Shown here: positions 41,389 to 50,637 of the stretch, one piece after another | Layout: each line of letters opens with the position of its first letter | Position numbering within the stretch: position 1 is the first letter of the stretch | Assembly (NCBI GenBank): GCA_018433675.1 | Contig: JAHDQS010000033.1 | Location: 1 to 64,000, forward strand | Reading direction: 5' to 3' | From: Clostridia bacterium | GTDB lineage: Bacteria > Bacillota > Peptococcia > DRI-13 > SM3-B62 | DNA: 64,000 nt | Notes under the pieces: model-generated | Told to the model about the DNA's origin: nothing | The model's input: the letters and a program-made list of their open reading frames with translations, nothing else | The model's database searches: none | Program-made: the position numbers and the translations under genes

Positions 41389-42363
41389 CTAGCGACAAAG
41401 TTCTTCAGCGGCCTGTACAATATCATCTGTCTGTATCTTAACAAACTTCTCCAAAGCCGGACTGAACGGTACCGGTACAAATGGGGCACCCAATCTTTTT
41501 ATGGGAGCATCCAAATAATCCAGCATTTCCTCAGCAGCCATAGCTGCTATTTCAGCACCAACCCCACCGGTCTTCACAGCCTCATGGACAATCATCAGTT
41601 TCTTCGTTTTTGCTAAGGATTCAAAAACGGTTTCTTTGTCAAGAGGGGATATTGTACGCAGGTCTATCAGCTCTGCCTTGATTCCTTTACCCTCTAATAT
41701 TTTGCCTGCTTCCTTCACTCTGTTCATCATCAACGAATAGGAGACGATGGTCAAATCCGTTCCCTCTTTAACTACATCCGCCTTACCGATCGGCACAAGA
41801 TGTTCACCTTCAGGAACTTCTCCCTTCATGGGGAAAAGCGCTTTATGTTCGAAATATAGTACGGGGTTATCATCTCTGATGGCAGATTTGAGAAGACCCT
41901 TGGCATCTGCAGGATTTGAAGGTATTACCACCTTAAGTCCCGGTATGTGTAAAAACCACGCTTCAATGCTTTGAGAATGCTGAGCGGCAGCTGAGCGAAT
42001 AATCCCATCCGGTGCCCTCAATACCAAGGGCATCGTTGTTTGTCCACCAAACATGTAACGAATCTTAGCCATTTGATTGAACACTTCGTCCATGGCCACA
42101 CCGAGAAAATCGGCGAAATGCATGTCAACAACAGGGCGCATGCCGGCCATTGCTGCTCCTACACCGGCCCCAACAATAGCTGTCTCTGTAATAGGTGTGT
42201 CCCTCACTCTTTCTGTTCCAAACAACTGTGGCAAACCCCTAAATTGGCCGAAGATTCCTCCTTGCCGGGCTATATCTTCCCCCATAATAAATATCTTTTC
42301 ATCACGTTCCATTTCTTCCTTCATTGCCTCTAAGGTTGCTTCTGAAAAAGTTATTTCACGCAT
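41389..42363 (-). CDS. Dehydrogenase E1 component, beta subunit, second operon
   Basis: A 324-residue E1 beta paralog of the protein at 33907 (MREITFSEATLEAMKEEM, GEDIARQGGIFGQFRGL, DTPITETAIVGAGVGAAMAG, MIVHEAVKTGGVGAEIAAM). It is co-encoded with E1 alpha 14 bp upstream and E2 19 bp downstream. The divergence from the first operon's copy suggests an older duplication or separate acquisition with a different substrate. Confidence 0.93.
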   Translation of the reverse strand: MREITFSEATLEAMKEEMERDEKIFIMGEDIARQGGIFGQFRGLPQLFGTERVRDTPITETAIVGAGVGAAMAGMRPVVDMHFADFLGVAMDEVFNQMAKIRYMFGGQTTMPLVLRAPDGIIRSAAAQHSQSIEAWFLHIPGLKVVIPSNPADAKGLLKSAIRDDNPVLYFEHKALFPMKGEVPEGEHLVPIGKADVVKEGTDLTIVSYSLMMNRVKEAGKILEGKGIKAELIDLRTISPLDKETVFESLAKTKKLMIVHEAVKTGGVGAEIAAMAAEEMLDYLDAPIKRLGAPFVPVPFSPALEKFVKIQTDDIVQAAEELCR

Positions 42364-42377
42364 TTGCTGTTCCTCCT

Positions 42378-43343
42378 TTATACGTATAAATCCTGATATA
42401 ATTCTTCAGGCTCGGGACTTGGACTTTCACTGGCAAATTTAAGTGCTTCGCTAATTTCCTTTTCAATCTTTTTATCTATTTCCTGCATTTCTTTTTCAGT
42501 CATGAGACCTTTTTCAGTTGCTTTTTCCTTGAACCGTACTATCGGATCATTTTCTTCCATTACTTTCTTTACTTCTTCCTTGGTGCGGTACATTTCGGGA
42601 TCCCCTACAAAATGTCCTTTGATCCGATACGTCTTGGCTTCAATCAAAGTCGGTCCTCCGCCGGATCTGGCCCGATCCACTGCCTTTTCGGCTTCTTTGT
42701 ATACTTCAAATACGTCATTACCATCAACTATCACTCCCGGAATACCATAACCTATGGCCCGATCCGCAATGTTTTCAATTGCGGTCGTTGTCCGATACGG
42801 AGTCGTCGAAGCCCACTGGTTATTCTCGCAAACAAAAATCGCCGGTAATTTCCAAGCTGCAGCCATATTAATGGCCTCATGAAAAGTACCTCTGTTGGAA
42901 GCCCCGTCACTGAAAAAGCACACCGAAACGTTATCTTTGTTTTGCAATTTGCTGGCTAAGGCAGCACCTGTCGCCAGGGTATAGCCCCCACCAACAACTC
43001 CGTTGGCTCCCAGCATCCCAACACTGAAATCGGCAATGTGCATTGAGCCGCCTTTGCCTTTACAGTAGCCTGTCTTTTTGCCAAATATTTCGGCCATCAT
43101 GTATTTGACTTTTGCACCCTTGGCGATGGTATGACCATGTCCACGGTGCGTACTGGTGATGAAATCAGTATCGAGCAAGTTGGCACACACCCCGGTACCA
43201 ATGGCTTCTTCACCTATATAGAGGTGCACAAAACCGGGTATTTCCCCTTTGAGAAAATATTCATTAATTGTTTCTTCAAACTTTCTAATGCGAACCATAG
43301 TAGTGTAAAAGTATTTAACTACCTTGCTATTGAGTTTATCCAT
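42378..43343 (-). CDS. Dehydrogenase E1 component, alpha subunit, second operon
   Basis: A 321-residue E1 alpha subunit: HRGHGHTIAKGAK near 66, the ThDP motif FFSDGASNRGTFHEAIN near 145 ending at CENNQWAS. In the GDG-type motif the first Gly is Ser (SDG), as in some acetoin-type enzymes. It is preceded by a 212-bp gap after the TRAP large permease gene in which I find no convincing sigma-54 promoter. Expression from the TRAP promoter is likely. Confidence 0.92.
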   Translation of the reverse strand: MDKLNSKVVKYFYTTMVRIRKFEETINEYFLKGEIPGFVHLYIGEEAIGTGVCANLLDTDFITSTHRGHGHTIAKGAKVKYMMAEIFGKKTGYCKGKGGSMHIADFSVGMLGANGVVGGGYTLATGAALASKLQNKDNVSVCFFSDGASNRGTFHEAINMAAAWKLPAIFVCENNQWASTTPYRTTTAIENIADRAIGYGIPGVIVDGNDVFEVYKEAEKAVDRARSGGGPTLIEAKTYRIKGHFVGDPEMYRTKEEVKKVMEENDPIVRFKEKATEKGLMTEKEMQEIDKKIEKEISEALKFASESPSPEPEELYQDLYV

Positions 43344-43555
43344 CTCACTACCTCCTGTTATTTATTGGTGTCATATACCACATGCTGTTAATTTATGGGC
43401 CTTTTTGGGCTCAAAATAGGCAAAAAAAATATATGGAAGCAAAATATTGCCGCACAACAATATTGCATCACAGTTATCGGCACTGCCGAGATGTATCCTT
43501 TTATCAAAGATTAGCAACAGGACTCTTCTTTTTCTCTTATCCTGTTTTTTTTATA

Positions 43556-44836
43556 CTACATACCCATGAGATTTGGTAACCAGAGTGAAATAGAAGGTAT
43601 GTAAGTTATTAAGAGCAATACAGCTATGGAAGCCAGCATAAACGGAACAACCGACCTGGCTATTCTCTTAAGCGGTATGTCTGCGATATTACAAGCTACA
43701 TAAAGGTTAACTCCTACCGGAGGTGTAACCTGTCCGATTGCCAGGTTAACAGTCATGACGACACCAAAAACCAGCGGATCATAACCCAACTGCATGATGA
43801 CCGGCAACAGTATCGGAACAAGAATATAATATGCGGATATGGCATCAATGAAGCAGCCTGTAATTAAAAGAAGTATGTTGATCATTAGTAAAATGACATA
43901 TTGGTTGGAACTGATACTTAATAGTAGTTCTCCCGCAGCGGTCGCTATGCCTTCCGTGGTAACCACCCAAGCGAACAGACTGGCATTAGCGACAATAACC
44001 ATGACAACGGCCGAAGAAACCGCCGAATCGACTAATACCTTAAATAGGTCCTTGATCTTTATTTCCTTGTATACAAATATACCTACGACTAGACCATAAA
44101 CCACAGCCACGGCTGCTGCTTCCGTCGGCGTAAAGATACCGCCGTAGATTCCCCCTAAAATGATGATAGGAGTCATTAATCCCCAAAATGCATCTTTAAA
44201 AGCCGCAAGCGTTTCCCTAAAGGGGGCCTTGTCCTGTAAGCCATATTGTTTCTTTAACGTGAGAACCAAGCTTGTTAATATCAATCCGGCTCCAATCATC
44301 AATCCGGGAACAATACCGGCAATAAAAAGCTTTCCGATAGAAACTTCGGCAACAACGCCGTATACGACAAAGGCTATGCTGGGAGGAATGATGATACCGA
44401 TGGCCCCTGAAATGGACAAAAGCGCGGAAGACATTCCTACATCATAACCAGCCTTCACCATGGCAGGAATCAAGATAATTCCCAAAGCCGCAACTGTTGC
44501 CGGACCTGAGCCTGAGATAGCGGCAAAAAAGCAGGACGTTATAACCGCAACTATCGCCAAGCCTGCCGGCAAGTGTCCAATTGACTTGTTTGCCAAATTA
44601 ATAAGTCTTTTTGAAATACCCGACTTTTCCATAATGATACCGGCCATGATGAAAAAGGGTATCGCCAAAAGCGTAAACCTTGAAATGGAGGCATACATAA
44701 TCATTGGGAACATCGAGAAGGGCATATTCATTAAATAAAGTGCAACTAAGCTTGCTCCCCCTAAGGCTACAGCAATAGGCACGTTCAAGATCAGTAAAAC
44801 TGCAAATACGGCAAATAATCCGACTGCTGGTGACAT
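43556..44836 (-). CDS. dctM: TRAP transporter large permease (DctM type)
   Basis: A 426-residue, about 12-helix membrane protein of the DctM family (LLAIPFFIMAGIIMEKSGISKRLI, IPPSIAFVVYGVVAEVSIGKLFIAGIVPG, IGQVTPPVGVNLYVACNI). Together with DctQ (1-bp gap upstream) it forms the sodium-driven channel that accepts substrate from DctP. The gene set probably imports the carboxylate or hydroxyketone oxidised by the dehydrogenase complex encoded downstream. Confidence 0.93.
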   Translation of the reverse strand: MSPAVGLFAVFAVLLILNVPIAVALGGASLVALYLMNMPFSMFPMIMYASISRFTLLAIPFFIMAGIIMEKSGISKRLINLANKSIGHLPAGLAIVAVITSCFFAAISGSGPATVAALGIILIPAMVKAGYDVGMSSALLSISGAIGIIIPPSIAFVVYGVVAEVSIGKLFIAGIVPGLMIGAGLILTSLVLTLKKQYGLQDKAPFRETLAAFKDAFWGLMTPIIILGGIYGGIFTPTEAAAVAVVYGLVVGIFVYKEIKIKDLFKVLVDSAVSSAVVMVIVANASLFAWVVTTEGIATAAGELLLSISSNQYVILLMINILLLITGCFIDAISAYYILVPILLPVIMQLGYDPLVFGVVMTVNLAIGQVTPPVGVNLYVACNIADIPLKRIARSVVPFMLASIAVLLLITYIPSISLWLPNLMGM

Positions 44837-44837
44837 T

Positions 44838-45311
44838 TTATTCCTTCCCTCCTCTTAGTTCCTTGTAGCCAAGTTCAATAAATCTAATTATCATAAAAAT
44901 CGAGCCAATCGGAATCGAAAGGCCAAAAACCCACTCTGGGAAACCCATGGCGGCTGTGGTTTGTTTGAAGTTGTATTGCGATATCACCATATCCACGCCA
45001 TATTTGCACAGTATCACGAATAACAACACAGAGCACACCACGCCGAAAATAGTGACTACCTTCTGCATTTTAGGACTTAACAAATCCGCTAGAGCGCTGA
45101 AACCTAAATGACCCTTCCTTTTAACGGCAACAGCCCCCCCCAGAAAAGTAACCCACACGAAAAGAATACAAGTGATTTCTTCGGTGAAGGCCCAAGAAGC
45201 ATGTAATATATAACGAGAAACAACATTGCAGAAAGCAATAGAGGTCATCACTGTTAGGCAAATACCGATTAAAGTTTCTTCTGTATATTCCAATATTTTC
45301 AATATTATCAC
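44838..45311 (-). CDS. dctQ: TRAP transporter small permease (DctQ type)
   Basis: A 157-residue protein with four membrane helices typical of DctQ: SIAFCNVVSRYILHASWAFTEEI near 25-47 and FVWVTFLGGAVAVKRKGHLGF near 51-71. It associates with DctM. It sits between dctP and dctM in the conventional P-Q-M order. Confidence 0.9.
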   Translation of the reverse strand: MIILKILEYTEETLIGICLTVMTSIAFCNVVSRYILHASWAFTEEITCILFVWVTFLGGAVAVKRKGHLGFSALADLLSPKMQKVVTIFGVVCSVLLFVILCKYGVDMVISQYNFKQTTAAMGFPEWVFGLSIPIGSIFMIIRFIELGYKELRGGKE

Positions 45312-45375
45312 TCCTAGTCATGAGAAGCCTCGGCTCGAAGATAACTCCGGCCAAGGCTCCTCTTAAGCACAATTA

Positions 45376-46401
45376 TCATCTAAAGAGGTCGATGACATCC
45401 TCGCCAATAATGGGTCCATATTGTTCATACACGGGTTCTACCTTTTTCTGGAAGGCAGCGATCTCATCGTCAGTAAGCTTGGTTACCGTCATACCCTGTT
45501 CTTCAAAGAACTTGATCTGGTCGCCGACTTTTTCCCTGTTGAGGTCACGCTGGAATTCCATGGCTTCTTCCGCAGCATCACTCAGAAGTTTTTGAGTGTC
45601 TGCATCGAAACCGTCAAACAATTCCTTGTTGATCCCAAGGATTAAGGCATCATAAGAGTAGTTCCAGAGAGAAATGTAGTCTTGAACTTCATAAAGCTTG
45701 GAGGAATAAATAACGTCTGTGGGGTTCTCCTGACCGTCTATGGTATTCTGCTGTAGTGCCGTAAATACTTCAGCAAAGTTCATAACGGTCGGGTCTGCTC
45801 CAAGTGCTTTGTACAAATCAGTATACATCTGTATTCCCGGTATCCTGATTTTAAGTCCACTCATGTCAGCCGGACTCTTAATTTCTTTTTTGCTGTTGGT
45901 TATCTGTCTGAAACCGTTTTCACCGTATGCCAGACATTCAACACCTTTTTCTCTCAGCATTTCTTTGAATTTCTCACCGGCAGCGCCATTGATTAATTTC
46001 TCATCAACCTTCGCTTCGTCAGTCAAAAGCCACGGCAAACTGATAACCCCGTACTTCGGATCGATAACCGAATAGATTATGTTGGAGTGGAGAGTAAGGT
46101 CGGTCGCACCCGCCTGCAGCATTTCAATACCCTTGGGCTGGTTCCCGCCGGAGAGCTGCTCGTTAGGATATACGGTGATTTCGATTTTGCCGTCGGAACG
46201 CTCTTTTACTAATTCGGCAAATTTCTTAGCCCCAATTGTCCAGGTGGAACTATCGGCAGTTGTGACACTCATTTTTAATTTGACAGGCTTAACTTCCTCT
46301 TTTACTTCGCCGGCCTGTTCATCCTGGCTTTTATTGCAGCCCACAAACACCAGCGATACGCATAGCAGCGCCACTAATAAAACAATCCAAGTCTTTCTCA
46401 C
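45376..46401 (-). CDS. dctP: TRAP transporter substrate-binding lipoprotein (DctP type)
   Basis: A 341-residue extracytoplasmic binding protein. The signal peptide has a lipobox (LVFVGC, Cys22), followed by an acidic linker and then the DctP domain (WTIGAKKFAELVKERSDGKI, YPNEQLSGGNQPKGIEMLQAG, KIRIPGIQMYTDLYKALGADPTVMNFAEVFTALQQ). The Arg that binds the ligand carboxylate is expected in the segment LKIRIPG. It is the first gene behind a consensus sigma-54 promoter. Confidence 0.93.
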   Translation of the reverse strand: MRKTWIVLLVALLCVSLVFVGCNKSQDEQAGEVKEEVKPVKLKMSVTTADSSTWTIGAKKFAELVKERSDGKIEITVYPNEQLSGGNQPKGIEMLQAGATDLTLHSNIIYSVIDPKYGVISLPWLLTDEAKVDEKLINGAAGEKFKEMLREKGVECLAYGENGFRQITNSKKEIKSPADMSGLKIRIPGIQMYTDLYKALGADPTVMNFAEVFTALQQNTIDGQENPTDVIYSSKLYEVQDYISLWNYSYDALILGINKELFDGFDADTQKLLSDAAEEAMEFQRDLNREKVGDQIKFFEEQGMTVTKLTDDEIAAFQKKVEPVYEQYGPIIGEDVIDLFR

Positions 46402-46545
46402 TCTTTTCTTACCTCCTAATTTTTATTAAATACGATAATATAAAATAATTTTCTGTCCTGTTTTCCTTCACCTCCCATATGTCTTGTTGAATATTTTCTT
46501 AGTTATCTTCGTAAAAGACCTTGCCACACATACATATTTACAGCT

Positions 46546-46561
46546 TGCAATTACTGTGCCA
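46546..46561 (-). promoter_or_regulatory. Consensus sigma-54 promoter of the TRAP/dehydrogenase operon
   Basis: The minus strand reads TGGCACAGTAATTGCA, an exact match to TGGCAC-N5-TTGCA with correct spacing. It lies about 145 bp upstream of dctP and downstream of the sigma-54 activator gene. Confidence 0.88.
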
Positions 46562-46626
46562 ATTATGAGAATCACGTAATAGCAAGGCTTTCAACGCATA
46601 TTGAAAGAGGAACCGAAATGAGGGTT

Positions 46627-46701
46627 TGTTCAATTTTTGTACACTCTAGAGTACGACAACCTGAGCCCTTCAAGAAACAGGGTTGCTACAATTTTGAACA
46701 G
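46627..46701 (-). promoter_or_regulatory. Probable activator-binding inverted repeat upstream of the sigma-54 promoter
   Basis: Two facing copies of a TGTTCAAWWWTTGTA-like element (46627-46641 and 46687-46701) lie 65-155 bp upstream of the -24 element, the usual distance for enhancer-binding proteins. They are immediately downstream of the activator's stop codon. The consensus of this particular regulator is unknown to me. Confidence 0.5.
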
Positions 46702-46712
46702 TGTCATTATTT

Positions 46713-48698
46713 CTAACACTTAATACCATAATTTCTCATTTTGCAATACAAGGTGTTGCGCGCTATCCCCAATAAATTTGCTGCCTGACTGATATTACCC
46801 CTGCAAAATTCCAGCACTTCACGAATTGCTTCCTCTTCGACCTGTTTTAAAGTACCGAAATGATAGTACATGCTTATTCTTTTCTTATAATTATTAATTA
46901 TATTTTTAGGTAGGTGCTCGGGAAGAACCACTTGATTCTCAGCAAAAATAACGGCTCGTTCTAACGCATTTTCTAATTCCCGGACATTCCCCGGCCAACT
47001 GTAATTTTCCAAGATTTCGGCTGTCTTTTCGTCTAGTCTGCATACTCCGTCTTCCTTAACATACTTTCTCAAAAAGTATCCGGCTAAAAGGAGAACATCT
47101 CCCTTTCTTTGATGTAACGGGGGGATATTTATCGTTATTACATTGAGCCTCCAAAAAAGATCTTTGCGAAACGTACCCTCTTCCATTTCTCTTCTCAGCT
47201 GCTTATTGGTAGCGGCTATTACCCGAACGTCAACAGGTATTGTTTTGTTTCCCCCTACTCTCGTTACTCGTTTCTCTTGCAATACCCTTAAGAGTTTAAC
47301 CTGCATATCAAGAGGCATTTCTCCTATTTCATCCAGAAAAATTGTACCACCGGCAGCCATCTCGAACTTGCCCGGACGCCCGCCCTGACGCGCACCGGTA
47401 AAGGCACCCTCTTCATAGCCAAAAAATTCGGCCTCTATCAGGTCCCGGGGTACGGCACCGCAATTGACCGCAATAAATGGGCCGCAGGCACGACTGCTTT
47501 CGTTGTGGATCGCCTGGGCAAAAAGCTCCTTTCCCGTCCCGCTCTCTCCCATTAATAACACGTTGGAAAAACAATGCGCAGCAGTCACTGCTTGTCGCTT
47601 AGCCTCGAGTATTTCTTTGCTTTCCCCGACAATATCGGTCAAATCAAATTGGGCCTGGGCACCAACCATCTGGTTGACCAAGCTCTTTATTTCCTTAATT
47701 TCCCGGAATACGTCTACGACTCCGTCAATCTCTCCATTTTCATCGACAATGGGTATGGCACTCTTCACGAAATGTAGTCTGCCTCTCTTTGAGTTTATGA
47801 TAAACTCTTTATTCTTATAACCTTTGCCTGCGTTTAAAACATCAAGAATAACAGGCCGGAAATCTACGATTTCGGTGACATGCTTGCCAATAGCCTTTTT
47901 TGCGTCGTACAGTAAAATCTTACTCGCACTTTTATTCATGTATGTAATGATCCCGTTGCGATCAATCGACAAAATCCCTTCTGTCACCGCGTCCATCACC
48001 GCACGATGATAGCGAGAGGTAAGCATCATCTTTTCGGAAGCCTCCATAACCTGCAGCTGATTCTCGATGGCCATTTCAGCCGCTACAAGCATTCCTAAAG
48101 TATGTAGATGGAATTGTTCGCTCCTTCCCGCCATACTCAAGACAGCAAGCGGCCTCCCGAAAGCATCCTTAATAGGAACTCCCGAGCAAGTCCATTTCCT
48201 TTGCTCATAACAGTAGTGTTCCTTACCCGAGATTTGAATAGGTCTTTCTTCTTTTAGAACCATATTCACAGCCGTTGTTCCGACACAGTCTTCACTCCAG
48301 TTTGCCCCCACCTGAAAATTAGAATCTGATTTATATTCCTCAAGAACCTTCTCGTCGCCCACCACGTGCAGGACGGTTGCATCATCGTCGGAAAGGAAAA
48401 TGATAAATCCCGAACCTTCAACTATATTATAAATGTTCTGCATATAAGGCTTAACAACTTGCAGCAAAGAATATTTCTCCCTAAGCCTTTGCTGTAATCT
48501 CTCGCCTTCCATGACCTTATTTGTTTTCCTTAAATAGGGATCGATCCCCCAAGCCCTACATCTCTTCCAAGATGCCAAAATATTGGAACGAATATAATGT
48601 GGTTCTTTCCCGGTTTGGATAAAACTAAACCATTCATCGTCCATAGTAATCTTTTCTTTCTTAGTTATCGGCGCAATGTTAACGGAAATGTCAACCAC
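46713..48698 (-). CDS. Sigma-54-dependent transcriptional activator (AcoR-like), second
   Basis: A 661-residue activator with GAF-type sensing region (VGTTAVNMVL, HYCYEQRKWTCSGVP), a PAS domain around 225-290 (DAVTEGILSIDRNGIITYMN), the AAA+ domain (LMGESGTGKELFAQAIH, EEGAFTGA, GGTIFLDEIGE) and a C-terminal Fis HTH (GNISQAANLLGIARNTLYCKM). The first GTG (48698) overlaps the AGGAGG site, so the in-frame ATG at 48644 could be the true start. It presumably drives the adjacent -24/-12 promoter and hence the TRAP and dehydrogenase genes. Confidence 0.9.
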   Translation of the reverse strand: MVDISVNIAPITKKEKITMDDEWFSFIQTGKEPHYIRSNILASWKRCRAWGIDPYLRKTNKVMEGERLQQRLREKYSLLQVVKPYMQNIYNIVEGSGFIIFLSDDDATVLHVVGDEKVLEEYKSDSNFQVGANWSEDCVGTTAVNMVLKEERPIQISGKEHYCYEQRKWTCSGVPIKDAFGRPLAVLSMAGRSEQFHLHTLGMLVAAEMAIENQLQVMEASEKMMLTSRYHRAVMDAVTEGILSIDRNGIITYMNKSASKILLYDAKKAIGKHVTEIVDFRPVILDVLNAGKGYKNKEFIINSKRGRLHFVKSAIPIVDENGEIDGVVDVFREIKEIKSLVNQMVGAQAQFDLTDIVGESKEILEAKRQAVTAAHCFSNVLLMGESGTGKELFAQAIHNESSRACGPFIAVNCGAVPRDLIEAEFFGYEEGAFTGARQGGRPGKFEMAAGGTIFLDEIGEMPLDMQVKLLRVLQEKRVTRVGGNKTIPVDVRVIAATNKQLRREMEEGTFRKDLFWRLNVITINIPPLHQRKGDVLLLAGYFLRKYVKEDGVCRLDEKTAEILENYSWPGNVRELENALERAVIFAENQVVLPEHLPKNIINNYKKRISMYYHFGTLKQVEEEAIREVLEFCRGNISQAANLLGIARNTLYCKMRNYGIKC

Positions 48699-48794
48699 CT
48701 CCTACTCCCACTCATTATTTTGGTCACCATTATAGATTAACAATATAAACAGGCACACTACCACCGACTATCATATATATAATCCTCTTACCTT

Positions 48795-48823
48795 ATCTTA
48801 GTTGTTTTTATTGTAATTGTCAA
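48795..48823 (-). promoter_or_regulatory. SigA-type promoter of the second sigma-54 activator gene
   Basis: Minus strand TTGACA (48823-48818), 17-bp spacer, TAAGAT (48800-48795). It lies about 100 bp upstream of the activator reading frame. Confidence 0.65.
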
Positions 48824-48940
48824 TAATATTGCTTTAATTATGCTATTATAGAATTCACCTAACATATCCGGAATGCCTTGCATTTGCGAAATTATTGTTT
48901 ATTGGGAGCATTTTCTTTGAAAAAATTATTGTCCCGGATG

Positions 48941-49036
48941 CTATTTCTTCTTCATCGCTATGTTGAGACAAACGACCAAGCCACCCCACAAAAAACCGCA
49001 TCCGACAACCATCATGATAATCGCACCGCTATTCAT
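48941..49036 (-). CDS. Small NSS transporter subunit (MetS type)
   Basis: A 31-residue single-helix peptide (MNSGAIIMMVVGCGFLWGG, then a Cys-containing stretch ending IAMKKK). The ATG at 49036 lies inside the last codons of the NSS transporter gene, an 8-bp overlap, so the two are translationally coupled. It matches the tiny MetS-like partner of methionine/alanine-importing NSS transporters. It is too short for routine gene callers. Confidence 0.8.
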   Translation of the reverse strand: MNSGAIIMMVVGCGFLWGGLVVCLNIAMKKK

Positions 49037-50537
49037 CTTTGCTTACCTCCTCACCAGGCTGTAGCATTACATTGTTTTTGCTTTTCAGGTTAGGGAAAAT
49101 GATTCCAAGGACAAAGCAAGCAATCACTACTCCCCAACCAAAAATAAGCAAAGCAGTAGATGAGTATCCTTCGTAAGGCACTTTGATGTTTTCTATAATG
49201 GTCATGATTACCATAACACTGAGAACTAGGGGAGTTACAAACTTAATCATAACGTTCCACCATCTGCCGACCGCGAAATCGGAGTTTTTGTTGGCATGCT
49301 GTCTGAGTTCTTCAAGGTTAAAGAACCAACCGATTAAAATAACCTCAATTAAACCACCGATCACGATGCCCATATTGTTTATAAAGTAGTCGACAATATC
49401 CAGAATATATAACCCGGCCTTTGTTGCAAACAAGAGGCTGATTACAAACGCAACACCGCAGCAAATATTGAGCGCCTTCTGTCTGGGCATATCAAACTTA
49501 TCCCTGACGCCGGCCAGAAATGCCTCAATAATTGACATGCTGGAGGACAGCCCCGCAAACAATAAGGTGCCGAAGAAAATCGCCCCGATGATTCCTTGCA
49601 TAGCCGGCAAAGTACTGATGGCTTGTGGAAACACAACAAAGGCAAGACCTACACCCGCAGCAGCTACTTTCTCCACAGGAACCCCCTGTGCTTGGGCCAT
49701 ATAACCCAAAATGCTGAAAACACCAAACGCGGCAAAGAGTGAAAATCCATGGTTGCTGAAGGCTGTAATAAAAGCATTGTTGACGATATCCGTCTTTTCA
49801 GGCAAATAACTGGAGTAAGCGATCATAATCGCAAAGGCGATACTCAAGCTGAAAAAGACCTGTCCGTAAGCGGCAACCCATACCTTAGGATTGGCAATCT
49901 GTGACCAGTCCGGAGTGAAAAGATAATTCAACCCATCAACAGCCCCGGGCAGAGTAAGACCACGGATCCCGATAATGCCAATCAACACTACCAGTGCGGG
50001 AATCAAAAACTTGTTGGCTTTCTCGATCCCGCTTTTAACACCCTTAGAAAGAATGGAAAAGTTCAATACCCATACAAACAAAAGCGGAATAAGCACCTTC
50101 CACTGGAATCCTCCCAGTTGTAAAGGTCCGTCGCTTAATCCCAGATATTCACCGAAAAAGAACCCGCTGGTATCAGCGCCCCAAGCCTGAGTAAAAGCAA
50201 AGAATATATAGCTTAATGACCAAGCAACAACAGCCACATAATACACCGTGATAAAGAAGGCGACCGCAGCTTGGAACCACCCCAGCCATTCCCATTTTTT
50301 GTTCATTCTCGAAAAGGCTACAGGAGCTCCTGCTTTGAACTTATGCCCAACAGTGAATTCCAAGATCATAATGGGAATACCTGCGGTTATGATTGCAAAG
50401 AAATAAGGAATCAAAAACGCGCCGCCTCCGTTCGAAGCACACGCATACGGGAAACGCCAGATGTTACCCAGTCCGATTGCGGAACCTACAGCGGCAAGAA
50501 TAAATCCTACTCTAGTGCCCCATTGATCTCGCGCCAT
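49029..50537 (-). CDS. Sodium-dependent amino-acid transporter, NSS (SNF) family
   Basis: A 502-residue membrane protein with about 12 helices. The N-terminal signature WGTRVGFILAAVGSAIGLGNIWRFPY carries the Na+/substrate site of helix 1, and FGTLLFAGLSSSMSIIE carries helix 8. With its small subunit it resembles MetP-type importers of methionine, alanine or other neutral amino acids. The start is set at ATG 50537, which matches the family; a TTG two codons earlier is possible. Confidence 0.9.
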   Translation of the reverse strand: MARDQWGTRVGFILAAVGSAIGLGNIWRFPYACASNGGGAFLIPYFFAIITAGIPIMILEFTVGHKFKAGAPVAFSRMNKKWEWLGWFQAAVAFFITVYYVAVVAWSLSYIFFAFTQAWGADTSGFFFGEYLGLSDGPLQLGGFQWKVLIPLLFVWVLNFSILSKGVKSGIEKANKFLIPALVVLIGIIGIRGLTLPGAVDGLNYLFTPDWSQIANPKVWVAAYGQVFFSLSIAFAIMIAYSSYLPEKTDIVNNAFITAFSNHGFSLFAAFGVFSILGYMAQAQGVPVEKVAAAGVGLAFVVFPQAISTLPAMQGIIGAIFFGTLLFAGLSSSMSIIEAFLAGVRDKFDMPRQKALNICCGVAFVISLLFATKAGLYILDIVDYFINNMGIVIGGLIEVILIGWFFNLEELRQHANKNSDFAVGRWWNVMIKFVTPLVLSVMVIMTIIENIKVPYEGYSSTALLIFGWGVVIACFVLGIIFPNLKSKNNVMLQPGEEVSKDE

Positions 50538-50637
50538 CTTCAAACCAACTCCATCGTCATCTTATATCGTCATCTGCTGACTATGTCTAATTTGAGCCGG
50601 TTTGGCGCAAGCTATTCATCCAAATTTCACCATTTCG

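Larger units (their letters stand above)
46402..46712. other. Regulatory spacer between the sigma-54 activator gene and dctP
   Basis: This 311-bp spacer has no gene. It contains the -24/-12 promoter (46546-46561), an inverted repeat likely to be the activator site (46627-46701) and, within the latter, the CTCTAGAG palindrome near 46643-46650. The leader between promoter and dctP is about 134 nt and AT-rich, without an evident riboswitch. Confidence 0.6.

Noticed and set aside
43508-43550. Hairpin with T-run after the TRAP genes as their terminator
   Set aside because: The AACAGGA/TCCTGTT stem is followed by T residues only on the plus strand. On the minus strand, where the genes are read, there is no U-run.
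43344-43555. GGCAATATTTTGC on the minus strand as a sigma-54 promoter for the second E1 alpha gene
   Set aside because: The GG and GC elements are 9 bp apart instead of the strict 10 bp, and the -24 side is poor. Read-through from the TRAP promoter is simpler.
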